From NCBI GenBank assembly GCA_031291175.1, contig JARLJO010000022.1, positions 1 through 64,000 on the forward strand: a stretch of DNA of 64,000 nucleotides, read 5' to 3'. Made by a program: the position numbers and the translations under genes. Source of the stretch: Gammaproteobacteria bacterium (GTDB lineage Bacteria > Pseudomonadota > Gammaproteobacteria > DSM-16500). Under the pieces are notes generated by a model. The model saw only the letters and a list, made by a program, of their open reading frames with translations. It made no database searches and was not told the origin of the DNA. Shown here in pieces: positions 35,501-43,867 of the stretch; positions within the stretch are counted from its first letter, which is position 1, and every line of letters begins with the position of its first letter.

Positions 35501-36844
35501 CAGCTTGCTACATTTGAAACAGTTGAAAAAGAGCATATAAAAACAAATGGTGATTTAAATAAAGATCTGGCTTTATCAAAGCAGCGGATGAAAACACAGG
35601 AAGAGCTTATTAGCAGTTTGCTTGCGGAGCAAGATGAATTAAAGCCTAAAATCCAGGCGCTGACACAAAAACTGGGGCAGGTTGAACAGGCGGCGCTTTC
35701 TCAGGTTGCTACGTTGAGTGAAGAAAATAAGCAATTAAAAGAAGTAGCAAAAGAAGTTCAACATTTCAGGGAAACCAGCCTGGCTTTAAGCGCTGAAAAG
35801 CAAAAGCTCGTAACACAGCTACTTGAGCACGAAAAAAAATTAATGTCTCAGCAAAAACAACTTGTTGAATTGCAGGCTAGTCTGAAGGAAAAAGCAGAAG
35901 AGAGTATTGCCCATCAGTCTCAAAAACAGACGATGGAGGCACAAAGGCTAGAGCAGGAAAAAAGGTTACAGCTTCAGCAAACGCAGCTTTCTAATTTGTC
36001 TCTGAACCTGCGAGGAAAAACACAAGAAAGTGTTGCTCTCCTTTCTGAAAATGGAACGATGAAGGCTAAGCTGCTTGAAGCAAATAGAGCGCAGTATCTA
36101 CTGCAAGCACAACAAGCTGAGCAAGCAGCAGAAATCAGTGCTCTTTCTTCGGAAAATCAAGAAATAAAAGCTCAGCGAATTGAAAGTGAAGCACAAAACC
36201 GAATTGATAGAGAGAAATTGCAGGCTGTCAGAAATAAGGCGCTAGCTATTCAACAATTAGTACGCGCTCACCCCGTAGCACCGGTAAAAACAGCCTGGTG
36301 GAAATACGCTATGGCAACAGTTGGCTGTCTGGTCGGTGGTGTCGCTCTTGCTACTGGTATTGGCACGGCTCTTGGCCTACCTTTGATAGCACTGAGTATA
36401 AGTTCTGTTGTTGGCATTGGCATGGCCGCGGGTGGCGGCGTCTCCCTAATCAGCGGCTTTGCTTACATGGGTTTAAGTGCAAGTGCAGATGCTGTAGCGC
36501 AAAAGCAATACGAAGATCAGGTTGCTGTACAAATTGCTAATTTGAATGCTGTGCAGCTAGATAATCACAACGAAGACGAAGAGAGAAACCCAGGCCCAGA
36601 TGCAGACGAACAAAAACATGAGGGCCATAGAGTAGCCGATCCCATTGTTGATGTTCTTGCTAATGAATTAAATCCCCAACGCGAAATTTTACCGCCAGCG
36701 AATTTTCAACATGACAGATCTGCATCCTATTCACCGCCTTCGGTATTGAATCATTCAATATATAGGCCTAATCCTGTTGCAAGGGCGCCTCAGCCGCAGC
36801 CTCCAGAGCAAAAACTGGGACGTCAATCGCCAAGCCATTTATAA
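32597..36844 (+). CDS. giant coiled-coil protein with C-terminal membrane hairpin
   Basis: This 1415-residue protein has no enzymatic domain I recognise. Residues 1-900 are mixed helical, with an acidic Lys/Glu linker at about 165-215. Residues about 915-1225 form a long coiled coil (repeats such as EEQKLTVQLLEHEKK and QLAEMTAENKKLRETIKQQ). Residues about 1235-1300 contain a Gly-rich hydrophobic hairpin (WWKYAMATVGCLVGGVALA, then LGLPLIALSISSVVGIGMAAGG). The tail is charged then Pro/Gln-rich. Coiled coil plus a membrane hairpin recalls proteins that act at host vacuole membranes; this is inference. No signal peptide is seen. Confidence 0.78.
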   Translation: MNSSAEIKQNLCKEYQKVLEKSQRDQADETPCGSVGRGYAAVLLSLLNYGYNVATRRPLPTTEPVLARKETGIVCPLEKEGRYSRSEIQHPGYDVVKTLFKSINNSKLNERSKLIIKDHYARYEKGVKDRGGAWLGQMKSPEELLQDVFAELAFSEVVTASLELLEPKSEKKLNQEQGQEEKSDYPDELVASEPSSAEKKEDEKEKFNLNPLSFDNVMQSRMQALQRITENLDKDNKLSAILPFEAPQTDYPCLMFDLRNFAAKLGLNHQEGQKADKNLENLVKLIMCYFCGLVNSHSIRFYQGNFIWTQTQSSFGNLRPSLADTPPSFRFSLGLVPDNFSAVVKAAYKDLCEVLNDSSIQGILKQLIASLNSASAAAASHSSPIKKDKALFSFLSNAWADEDAQQYALFITETSDSPQAAFSAYLNQITILSNQPQSKQKRVRADANHQLTLKKIINDEQEAAVALAPNELTMLLTNMVLLAKNRMAENQKPYPLRDFENRLDEQTTAIIHEAERALESKDFSETTSCIETLSRLLLLKYELILTHERLKRLKKQNGQNDRRSLEASGFMSLSLSASANSGIFGLAPLSNANSLTESRFDMTLSKDTFPARSGMSAFVSVIKAILKVCNKEASYQFNDLVYFELTPDIFGEIQERAVAGDTPIGSPLAGPVSVAIADQSSFPSRPNGESTKTRWAGDWEKIDDKDRPQILIVDVTSCPKSDVAKLVTEFNKQPDRAPFFLMTFSSDNKFKQMGVDLVSMGEMRLFKKEGRASDESLNQKNLAIFSKLQEILAKSQENNSTAKAYRKLIADIGQRMSLKPDSAEELYYSIISEEDILLMAEAITEEGGVDIFRNPESSANLSLSQFLLEDPNAASLMMAPGSVFHSLANSPLLLAASANAASFQVGPSPEELLFSAQEKQLAEMTAENKKLRETIKQQLASLSEHEVQKERSDFTLEQKSQEILSLAKQLATFETVEKEHIKTNGDLNKDLALSKQRMKTQEELISSLLAEQDELKPKIQALTQKLGQVEQAALSQVATLSEENKQLKEVAKEVQHFRETSLALSAEKQKLVTQLLEHEKKLMSQQKQLVELQASLKEKAEESIAHQSQKQTMEAQRLEQEKRLQLQQTQLSNLSLNLRGKTQESVALLSENGTMKAKLLEANRAQYLLQAQQAEQAAEISALSSENQEIKAQRIESEAQNRIDREKLQAVRNKALAIQQLVRAHPVAPVKTAWWKYAMATVGCLVGGVALATGIGTALGLPLIALSISSVVGIGMAAGGGVSLISGFAYMGLSASADAVAQKQYEDQVAVQIANLNAVQLDNHNEDEERNPGPDADEQKHEGHRVADPIVDVLANELNPQREILPPANFQHDRSASYSPPSVLNHSIYRPNPVARAPQPQPPEQKLGRQSPSHL

Positions 36845-36856
36845 GCTGTTGTATTG

Positions 36857-36885
36857 ATATGGTGTGATTAACACTCCCACCATAT
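36857..36885. terminator. hairpin between convergent genes
   Basis: ATATGGTG (36857-36864) pairs with CACCATAT (36878-36885) around 13 bases. It lies just after the stop of the 1415-residue gene and before the convergent gene at 36910. No clear T-run follows, so efficiency is uncertain. Confidence 0.5.
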
Positions 36886-36909
36886 ATTGTCTTGGTCTTT
36901 CGTAGTCGT

Positions 36910-37590
36910 CTAATGCAATTTAGGGGATGCAGCTGAGAGTTCTGGCTCTTTTTCCTTGCACTCTTGTTGTCGCTCTAAGTGTTGAGCTGAAAAATTATTA
37001 CAAATTAACTCAAGCTTTCTCATGATTTCTTCGGGCGTTGAAAATATATAACGCTCTAAGTTTTTTTCCTTAAACATGTTGTGCGCTTGAATAATGCGTT
37101 GGGCAAAATGCTGGAAATCGGTTAAAGGGTTTTCACTGCGATCAAAATCGCGCTCAAGAAATTCATTTCTGATAGCTAATAATCGTATTTCAAATTTCTT
37201 AACATTAAATGCTCTACGAACCGCTATATCGGCCAATGAGCTTTCAACATAAAAATTGATAATCCAAAGATCAGGATCTTTAGTAAAATGGCTGTTCTTC
37301 GTCTCTAAGATCCGTCGTCTTGCCGACTCTGCTAATTCTTTTGAAAGCTTATTCATTGATGATCCGCCCATTAGGCCAAGAAGTGATGACGCAGGGTCTG
37401 GATTTGCAAGTCTAGCGTCTCTGTTAGTAGTAACCTCGGCAAATAAACGATCATATTCTTTTTTATCAGAGATCAATTTGCCCTGTGGCTCTAAAAAATC
37501 AATGGCTTTTTTAAGTTCGATTTTGCAAAGATCATGTATTTCCTTCCAAAATGCTTTAAGTTCTTCTTTGTAACTTCTACTAGCAGCCAT
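36910..37590 (-). CDS. hypothetical helical protein
   Basis: This 226-residue, strongly charged and helical protein has no signal peptide, membrane segment or recognised domain. Its start has a good GAGGT site 5-6 bases before the ATG. A short Gly/Ser turn (SSLLGLMGGSSM, about residue 68-80) breaks two helical halves. It converges on the giant coiled-coil gene. It could be a further effector-like protein; the sequence gives no function. Confidence 0.68.
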   Translation of the reverse strand: MAASRSYKEELKAFWKEIHDLCKIELKKAIDFLEPQGKLISDKKEYDRLFAEVTTNRDARLANPDPASSLLGLMGGSSMNKLSKELAESARRRILETKNSHFTKDPDLWIINFYVESSLADIAVRRAFNVKKFEIRLLAIRNEFLERDFDRSENPLTDFQHFAQRIIQAHNMFKEKNLERYIFSTPEEIMRKLELICNNFSAQHLERQQECKEKEPELSAASPKLH

Positions 37591-37847
37591 GTTTTACCTC
37601 GTAATCTTTAAATAAAGTTTAAGCTTTAAAAGAATTTATTTCATAATTTTTCGGTGTCTAATATTATGCTTTTTATGCATTCAATTCAATCGAAAAGATT
37701 TTTTATTGGTATTAAGGCTTAATGCATTAATCATAGCAGTAAGGGTAGGGTAGCTCGATTATCTGTTTGACTTTATCCCAAGATGTTCAGGCATTTCTCA
37801 TGTTTAGAGCGCGTGGTTCGCCAGTGGTAATCACTAATCTAAATCTT

Positions 37848-38306
37848 TTATTCGGCACAGATTTTTTTGAGAGTATTTTCCAAGGTGGTGGGGTCAGCCA
37901 GCTTGTAATCATGCGAAGAGATATATCCCTCATATCTTTCAAAAAATTTATCTACATTAGAATGAATAGGTTTCCACTCTTCCTTTTTTGCCGTTCCATG
38001 CATTGGAAAAAGTTTAGCATGCACATGATCCACGCCAAATCCTTCAAAAACCATTGCTGTTCTACCGACATCTTCTAGTTTTTCATCAAGCAATTTTGCG
38101 ACCTTTTTAGTTGCTAATATAAGATCTGTTAAAACATTATCATCTAAGTCAAACGCATAACTTGAATAATGCGATTTTGGAATGACAACTGTAACCCCTT
38201 CAGTGTTTGGAAAAATAGAAAGAAATGCGATGTGTGACGCATCTTCCCACACGAGATAGGATTTTTCTTCTTTTTTCGCAATTTTACAAAAGATACAATC
38301 ACTCAT
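37848..38306 (-). CDS. HIT family protein (histidine triad)
   Basis: This 152-residue member of the histidine-triad superfamily hydrolyses or transfers nucleotides (AMP-lysine or Ap4A-type substrates). CIFCKIAKKEE at the start carries the zinc-type Cys pair, and the catalytic triad motif HVHAKLFPMHG lies at about residues 97-107. GAGGC precedes the ATG. It is somewhat longer than minimal HINT proteins (about 115) because of a C-terminal extension (residues 110-152). It stands alone; the exact substrate cannot be told. Confidence 0.88.
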   Translation of the reverse strand: MSDCIFCKIAKKEEKSYLVWEDASHIAFLSIFPNTEGVTVVIPKSHYSSYAFDLDDNVLTDLILATKKVAKLLDEKLEDVGRTAMVFEGFGVDHVHAKLFPMHGTAKKEEWKPIHSNVDKFFERYEGYISSHDYKLADPTTLENTLKKICAE

Positions 38307-38472
38307 TTTAGCCTCATTAATTTATTAGTTAAAAAACTATGATTAGCAAAAAATCATTTACAAAAGATTACTGGATAAATGCGCAGAAAATTAATTATAT
38401 GAGGATTAGAGCAATGAGTCATTTGAAAATTAAAGCTGCTTAATCGGTGCTATAACACAATTTTGAGTGGTT

Positions 38473-38801
38473 ATGACTTTAATCAGCAAGATGATATCTT
38501 TTGTGCAAGAGTGCAATGTACACAGAAGGATGTGCTCGTAGAACTGTTTTCTAGTCAGCCTGTCGTCAAAAAATATGTACGCCGCTATGTTCAGTCGAGA
38601 ACAGTTGCTGATATTCCTGAAGGCTATACCCAGGCAGGTTATGATGGAGTCGCCCAGATTTGGTTTGATGATATTGCTGGCTTCAATGGAGTTTTCGCAT
38701 CTCAAAATTACAGAAATGTCATTCACCCCGATGAAGAAAGGTTCGTTGATGGAAAGCGATGTGAGCTCCTATTTTCTGAAGAGACTCCTATCATCGATTG
38801 A
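38473..38801 (+). pseudogene. EthD-family protein, frameshifted
   Basis: The C-terminal two thirds (KKYVRRYVQSRTVADIPEG, YDGVAQIWFDD, ERFVDGKRCELLF) match EthD-type dimeric alpha-beta barrel proteins of about 100 residues. The expected N-terminal strand and helix appear in another frame from an ATG at 38473 (MTLISKMISFVQECNVHRRM), which stops after 22 codons. One frameshift at about 38530 would join them. An alternative is a shorter protein from 38463, which lacks the family N-terminus. The next downstream relic (38955) is a hydrolase fragment. Confidence 0.6.
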
Positions 38802-38954
38802 TAAAGAAAAAACATCATTTTGGCTATGTGGATTCTGCGACGTAAGAGCTCTATATGAGACGCAGCATTTTGCTGCCACTGGCTTGCATCAAACAAAGCT
38901 CATTGCAATTAACTTACTTTAGACGCATTTTCAACTTAACAATAGGAGAAAAAC

Positions 38955-39092
38955 ATGACATTTTCTCATATCAGTAAACCGTCAATCGTCTTTGTTCACG
39001 GCGGGTTCGTCGATGATTTCGCCTGGAGCCATATTAGATTGACTAACATCAACAGCCAGCTTAGGAAAATTAGTAATCTCTATTGTCATTGA
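38955..39092 (+). pseudogene. truncated alpha/beta hydrolase 5' fragment
   Basis: A start codon with AGGAGA upstream begins MTFSHISKPSIVFVHGGFVD. This is the first strand and oxyanion-hole segment of alpha/beta hydrolases (IVFVHGGFVDxxxW). After the Trp at about 39030 the similarity ends, and the frame runs antisense through the 3' end of mscS to a stop. The hydrolase was thus cut by a junction with the mscS region. It follows the EthD relic and was probably in one operon with it. Confidence 0.65.
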
Positions 39093-39938
39093 AGCAAATT
39101 CTACCTTGCCGTCTGTTTGTGAGAATGCATCAACAATATTTTGAAATAATTTATCTTTTATATTTCGTCTAGCGGTATGAGGCACCAAATAGCGAGCTGT
39201 AAATTCTAGCCAATTATCATTTGCGATTAATGTGACGGCGGGGTCGAAATTTGATGTGTCAATCATGTATCGATCTTTTACGTCCAACCATTTTTCATTT
39301 GCCATTGTTTTGAATGGGCTAACAATAGGCTCGACAATATTTAAAAGAATTTGGCGAGCTGCATGTTGATCGCTACCATATCTAACAGGAACGACTATCT
39401 CATCCCAAACAAAAGGAAATGCACCTGAATAATTGACTACGCTTTCTTTCAAAATAATAGCATTTGTCAGATGAATAATTCGACCGCTATGTTGATCGGC
39501 CTTTACCCAATTACCAATTTCCATCAGTGACGTTCGCATAAATCCAATGCTAATTACATCTCCTTGTATTTCGCCAACTTGAATCCGATCGCCGACTTGA
39601 AAAAGACCTGTTGTCACGATGATAATTCTTCCCGCTATGCTGGCAATAACTTCTTGTAATGAAAAAGCAATGCCTGCACCAATCACACTAAATGGTATAG
39701 CAAATTCCTTGATTTCGGTTGCAAACACAATTGCAGTGATAATCAGAAAAAAAACACCACACACCAAAGCGGTGATGTCTTGAATATGATATAAAATTTT
39801 ATTTTGCTTGATTGTTGAGTGCTGTAAAAAGAGTTTTAAAATTTTAAGGAGTAATTTAATTATTACGGCTAATACAATAAGCGCCGTAATTTTGAGTAGA
39901 GGCGTTGAATAGGGTATGGACTCTAGTAAACTTTCCAT
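38982..39938 (-). CDS. MscS-family mechanosensitive channel
   Basis: This 318-residue inner-membrane protein releases solutes at hypo-osmotic shock. Two or three N-terminal membrane helices (ALIVLAVIIKLLLKILKLFL; ITALVCGVFFLIITAIVFA) lead to the pore helix region FSVIGAGIAFSLQEVIAS. The beta domain IIIVTTGLFQVGDRIQVG and the alpha/beta C-domain follow. I choose the ATG at 39938 because GAGG lies 5-8 bases upstream; the frame is open to 40004. The last 15-20 residues (MAPGEIIDEPAVNKDD) are encoded antisense to a hydrolase relic, so the native C-terminus was probably replaced by this junction. Confidence 0.88.
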   Translation of the reverse strand: MESLLESIPYSTPLLKITALIVLAVIIKLLLKILKLFLQHSTIKQNKILYHIQDITALVCGVFFLIITAIVFATEIKEFAIPFSVIGAGIAFSLQEVIASIAGRIIIVTTGLFQVGDRIQVGEIQGDVISIGFMRTSLMEIGNWVKADQHSGRIIHLTNAIILKESVVNYSGAFPFVWDEIVVPVRYGSDQHAARQILLNIVEPIVSPFKTMANEKWLDVKDRYMIDTSNFDPAVTLIANDNWLEFTARYLVPHTARRNIKDKLFQNIVDAFSQTDGKVEFASMTIEITNFPKLAVDVSQSNMAPGEIIDEPAVNKDD

Positions 39939-40286
39939 GTCTACCTCATGCGGTGATAATTTACTCGTAAGAGTTAGTATTAGGTTTGTATAGGTTAGTT
40001 GCAATGCTTTTCTTTGTCGGTGATCATGTATGGCTAATTAATAGCAAGAAGTCGGCCATCTGTGAAATATTTCCCAGTTTTCTTTAGTGATTACAATGCT
40101 AATTGAGTAGAAAGATCAAGGGCGGATAGACACATTTATGCATTCTTTTGCTGCAGTTGTGATGTTTTTGAATTTAATTTTAATTAATAATCAGTCGATT
40201 ATGTAATTTTTTGACCCTTGCCTATATTATTTGCATTATCAACTATAATGAATATATAACTCTTTATTTAGAGATTGTGGGGTTTT

Positions 40287-41285
40287 ATGCCATCTATTTT
40301 TGACCGTGTCACTGGAATCTTTGGCGGTATAGCCCGGGGCTTTGTATCTGGGTTAAAGAGTGGGTATTTTGCCGCTACAAGTCAATATCGAGAGTTAAAA
40401 GTGGATCCTCGTACAAACATCGTTGCCAACGTTATTGTATCTGGTGTTGTGGGCCTTTTAAGTAGCATCATTAATCCTTTTGTTTTTGCGGTACAAGGTA
40501 TTTATCAAGGTGCCACAAAAGGTTTAAAAGAAATATCCGAACGTTATTTTTTAGGTCATTATTCGTCTTGGTCAGCTAGTAGCACATTTATTCAAAATGA
40601 AAAAAGAAATAAGAATAATAATCATTTTATAAAATCTCTAGATAAAATCTCTCAAAAGTCCTATGTTTCTCTATTAAGTGAAAATGAGTTAATACAGCTC
40701 AATGCCTATATCAAAAAATTACCCAGCGATGAAAAAGAAGCTTATGAAAAAAAGTTGCAATTATATTTAGAGGCTATAAAAGAAAAATGCCCATTGTCCG
40801 CCTATGAGATAGATGAACTTGATAACCCAATAACAATTAGTGGAAGTTATACGGATACGGGGAAAAAAGTGAATTTTTCTTCTACTTACGATTTTGAATA
40901 TTTATATACCTATGCAGCCACCCTTCAATCAGAAAAGAAAGCCATTATTGATCCTCGCAATCAAATTGATTTAACAAATAAAAGTAATAATATTTTAATT
41001 CAAAATGGCTTTCCTGCTTTTATTTCAGATTTTATTCGTTCCGTGAGAAAGATTTTTTCAAATACGCCGTCTACGATGAAAATAAATGACATGATCGGAG
41101 GCGGTGCAAGTGCAGAAACTCAATTAAGAGCTGAGTCTCCAACGTTACTCAGTTCCTCAGGAAATAATTCACCCAAAGAAATAGATAGTGATTATTATTT
41201 TAGTTCAACTAATAAGGAAGATAGCATAACTTTTACCTCAGATGAGGAGTCACCTAATACTAAGCGTCAGCGACCAGCAGGATAG
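40287..41285 (+). CDS. hypothetical protein with hydrophobic N-terminus
   Basis: This 332-residue protein starts MPSIFDRVTGIFGGIARGFV. The first 90 residues are Gly-rich and weakly hydrophobic (VIVSGVVGLLSSIINPFVFAVQG), possibly one or two membrane-associated helices. The rest is charged and helical, with a Ser/Asn-rich tail ending in TKRQRPAG, a small basic motif. No family is recognised. I use the ATG at 40287, with a GTGGGG purine stretch upstream. It is probably another effector-like protein; nothing shows its role. Confidence 0.65.
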   Translation: MPSIFDRVTGIFGGIARGFVSGLKSGYFAATSQYRELKVDPRTNIVANVIVSGVVGLLSSIINPFVFAVQGIYQGATKGLKEISERYFLGHYSSWSASSTFIQNEKRNKNNNHFIKSLDKISQKSYVSLLSENELIQLNAYIKKLPSDEKEAYEKKLQLYLEAIKEKCPLSAYEIDELDNPITISGSYTDTGKKVNFSSTYDFEYLYTYAATLQSEKKAIIDPRNQIDLTNKSNNILIQNGFPAFISDFIRSVRKIFSNTPSTMKINDMIGGGASAETQLRAESPTLLSSSGNNSPKEIDSDYYFSSTNKEDSITFTSDEESPNTKRQRPAG

Positions 41286-41526
41286 TCAGTCGCTATAAAT
41301 CTTTCTTCAGAAATAAAAATGAAATTTTTAAAACCCAAGCGTGTTAAATTCAATCTAATATTCAACAGATTTTTCATTCAGAAAGACATCCCAAACCAAG
41401 CAGAGTGCAAATTTCACTACAGAAATGTATAGTAATTTACCCTATAAAATTTTTCGGTTATACTTCCTTACAATTAACACACGCCGAGATATGACTCCAA
41501 TAAAACTATTACAAATTGAGTAAATT

Positions 41527-42117
41527 ATGCCAAAACAATTATATTCCAACATCATGAATGGCTACACCGCCAAGGCGTGTAACGCGGTGGAACAAAATCC
41601 AGATTTTGCCAATGCTCATTTTATCCATCTAGCTTCCGGTATTACTGCCTTATCAACTGCGTGTAGATTTAGACGGCATGATATTGCCGCTTTTTTACTG
41701 GCACATAAAGCCAAAATAAATGATACCGATAATCAAGGTAAAACAGCTTTGTTTTATGCTGTTGCACATTTTGACGCGCACTCAGGTAGCACAGCGCTTT
41801 TGCAAATGTTGCTTGATCATGGCGCTGATACTTCACTTCTTTTTGAAATACCCATACCTGAAAAACCCAGTAAAGATTATTTTTGTTTCAACTGCACAGG
41901 TGTTGCCGATGATGGGACAAATGAACCTAGCAGAGACCTCACCAATCGTTATAGCTTGGTTGTCTATAGACAAAAAAAATTGACTGCCTTAGAAATAGCA
42001 GAAACATTTAAGCTTCAAGCCGCTGTTGAAATCTTACAGTCACATGCCTTAAAAAAGGCAAGTGCTGCATCGTGTTCCATACAGGTTGAAGAACTCAGCC
42101 CTGGTTTAAAAATATAG
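41527..42117 (+). CDS. ankyrin-repeat protein
   Basis: This 196-residue protein carries two or three ankyrin repeats at residues about 35-110: GITALSTACRFRRHDIAAFLLAHKAKINDTD and QGKTALFYAVAHFD with LLQMLLDHGADTSL. A last half-repeat (LTALEIAETFKLQAAVEILQSH) comes near the C-terminus after a Cys-containing insert. Ankyrin repeats bind proteins; small ankyrin proteins are common effectors in Legionella, Coxiella and Rickettsiales. There is no signal peptide. The ribosome-binding site is weak. It is monocistronic, between an unknown gene and the arsenic cluster. Confidence 0.85.
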   Translation: MPKQLYSNIMNGYTAKACNAVEQNPDFANAHFIHLASGITALSTACRFRRHDIAAFLLAHKAKINDTDNQGKTALFYAVAHFDAHSGSTALLQMLLDHGADTSLLFEIPIPEKPSKDYFCFNCTGVADDGTNEPSRDLTNRYSLVVYRQKKLTALEIAETFKLQAAVEILQSHALKKASAASCSIQVEELSPGLKI

Positions 42118-42242
42118 TGATGTGCTTTTGCTGGGAATTAAATTAGTGCTTGATGAATATAATCTTCAATAATCTATCAATACAAAAATTCTCTCATCGA
42201 GCGCAAAATCTTAAAGATAAAATTGAGCGAGTGACGCGGCTT

Positions 42243-43307
42243 TCACGATCGCATACTCTTTTTTTCATACCAATATTTAGTTGCGTTAACAATCTTAACA
42301 ATCGAAAGCATGACAGGAACTTCAACTAAGACCCCTACAACTGTCGCAAGCGCGGCGCCTGATTTAAACCCAAATAAAATAATGGCTGTGGCTACAGCAA
42401 GCTCAAAGAAATTACTTGCTCCAATAAGTGCCGAGGGACCAGCCACACAAAATGCTTCGCCTGTTATTTTATTTAAGTAATAGGCTAGCATAGAGTTAAA
42501 ATAGACTTGTATCAAGATAGGTACGGCTATGATAAATACGACCAGAGGTTCTTTGAGAAGTGCATCTCCTTGAAAACTAAATAGTAAAATTAACATCGAA
42601 AGTAGGGCGATTAATGATACAGGATGGAGAGTTTTCAAGACTGTATTCAACAATTCGCTGTTCTTTCCAATTAACAGCGATCGAATGAATTGAGCAATAC
42701 AAAACGGGATAATGATATAAATTAAAACGGAATAAAAAAGCGTCGCCCACGGAACGCTGATATTTGCAATACCTAACAACAATCCCACAATGGGTGCAAA
42801 TGCGAATATCATAATAAGATCATTTAAAGCAACTTGAGTAAGTGTAAAATGTGGTTCACCCTTACAGAGATTGCTCCAGACAAACACCATTGCAGTACAA
42901 GGAGCTGCAGCTAAAATTATAAGACCGGCTATATAACTATCGATCTGATCAGAGGGTAATAAATCTGAAAATACATGTTTTAGAAAAAACCAACCTAAAA
43001 ATGCCATTGAAAATGGCTTAACAAGCCAATTTATTATTAATGTTATATAAATTCCGCGCCAATATTGTTTGACGTGCACAAGCTCTTTTAGATCAATACT
43101 AATCAGCATGGGGATGATCATCAGCCAAATTAATATAGCGACAGGAATGTTAACTTTCGCTATTTCTATAGCTTCCAATGAATGAATCACTGCAGGAATA
43201 AAATGTCCAACGCTGACACCCACGACCATGCATAATAGAACCCACAGGGTTAGCCAGCGCTCAAATATTCCCAAAGGAGATGGTTGTTCCGTCACTTTAA
43301 ACCTCAC
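42243..43307 (-). CDS. acr3: ACR3-family arsenite efflux permease
   Basis: This 354-residue inner-membrane protein exports arsenite. It has about ten hydrophobic segments and the ACR3 signature AAPCTAMVFVWSNL with the essential Cys; LIWLMIIPMLISID and SALIGASNFFELAVATAI are also family-typical. It starts 4 bases after the arsC stop, so the two genes form an operon read on the minus strand. Regulation by arsenic is expected but no arsR lies in the window. Confidence 0.93.
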   Translation of the reverse strand: MRFKVTEQPSPLGIFERWLTLWVLLCMVVGVSVGHFIPAVIHSLEAIEIAKVNIPVAILIWLMIIPMLISIDLKELVHVKQYWRGIYITLIINWLVKPFSMAFLGWFFLKHVFSDLLPSDQIDSYIAGLIILAAAPCTAMVFVWSNLCKGEPHFTLTQVALNDLIMIFAFAPIVGLLLGIANISVPWATLFYSVLIYIIIPFCIAQFIRSLLIGKNSELLNTVLKTLHPVSLIALLSMLILLFSFQGDALLKEPLVVFIIAVPILIQVYFNSMLAYYLNKITGEAFCVAGPSALIGASNFFELAVATAIILFGFKSGAALATVVGVLVEVPVMLSIVKIVNATKYWYEKKSMRS

Positions 43308-43311
43308 AGAG

Positions 43312-43707
43312 TTAATTTATTTTAAGAAGCTCAATATGAACCTTAAGTGAATCACGAATTTCGCGAAATAATGCTAATTGTTCTGATTCATTTATAGCTT
43401 TAGCGGGGTCGGGCATTGGCCAGTGATGCTTTTTAATATCACCGGCTACATACGGGCACACCTCTTCTGCGCATAAGGTGATGATCATATCGATATGCGA
43501 TAAATCAATGTCATTGATTGATTTTGATGTTTGCTTGCTAATATCGATACCAATTTCAGACATGACTTTAATTGCTACAGGATGCACATAAGAAGAAAAT
43601 GACCCCGCGCTCATAATACTGAAGTCTTTGCCCAGCATGTTTTTTGCTAATCCTTCAGCCATTTGACTTCTTGCCGAATTGGCTACACAGAGAAATAATA
43701 TGTTCAT
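43312..43707 (-). CDS. arsC: thioredoxin-dependent arsenate reductase
   Basis: This 131-residue enzyme of the low-molecular-weight phosphatase fold reduces arsenate to arsenite for export by Acr3. The nucleophile loop CVANSAR (CX5R) is at residues 7-13. Two further redox Cys are in TLCAEEVCP near residue 82-87, and the general acid Asp is in the MPDPA segment. The three Cys set fits the Staphylococcus aureus pI258 type. It is first in the arsC-acr3 operon; its promoter shares about 160 bases with the divergent oxidase gene. Confidence 0.93.
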   Translation of the reverse strand: MNILFLCVANSARSQMAEGLAKNMLGKDFSIMSAGSFSSYVHPVAIKVMSEIGIDISKQTSKSINDIDLSHIDMIITLCAEEVCPYVAGDIKKHHWPMPDPAKAINESEQLALFREIRDSLKVHIELLKIN

Positions 43708-43867
43708 ATCAATCCTTGTACTTTATTTTGGTGGGCTCCCTAAAAGTACTCATATGATACAGTATAATCAAAAATTATTAACAATATAGATGAGTAGGAT
43801 TCTGCAAAGTGAAAGATAGTTTCCGGTCCTGATTGGGAGATTTCATTCGAGAACAAGGAGCGCTGTG

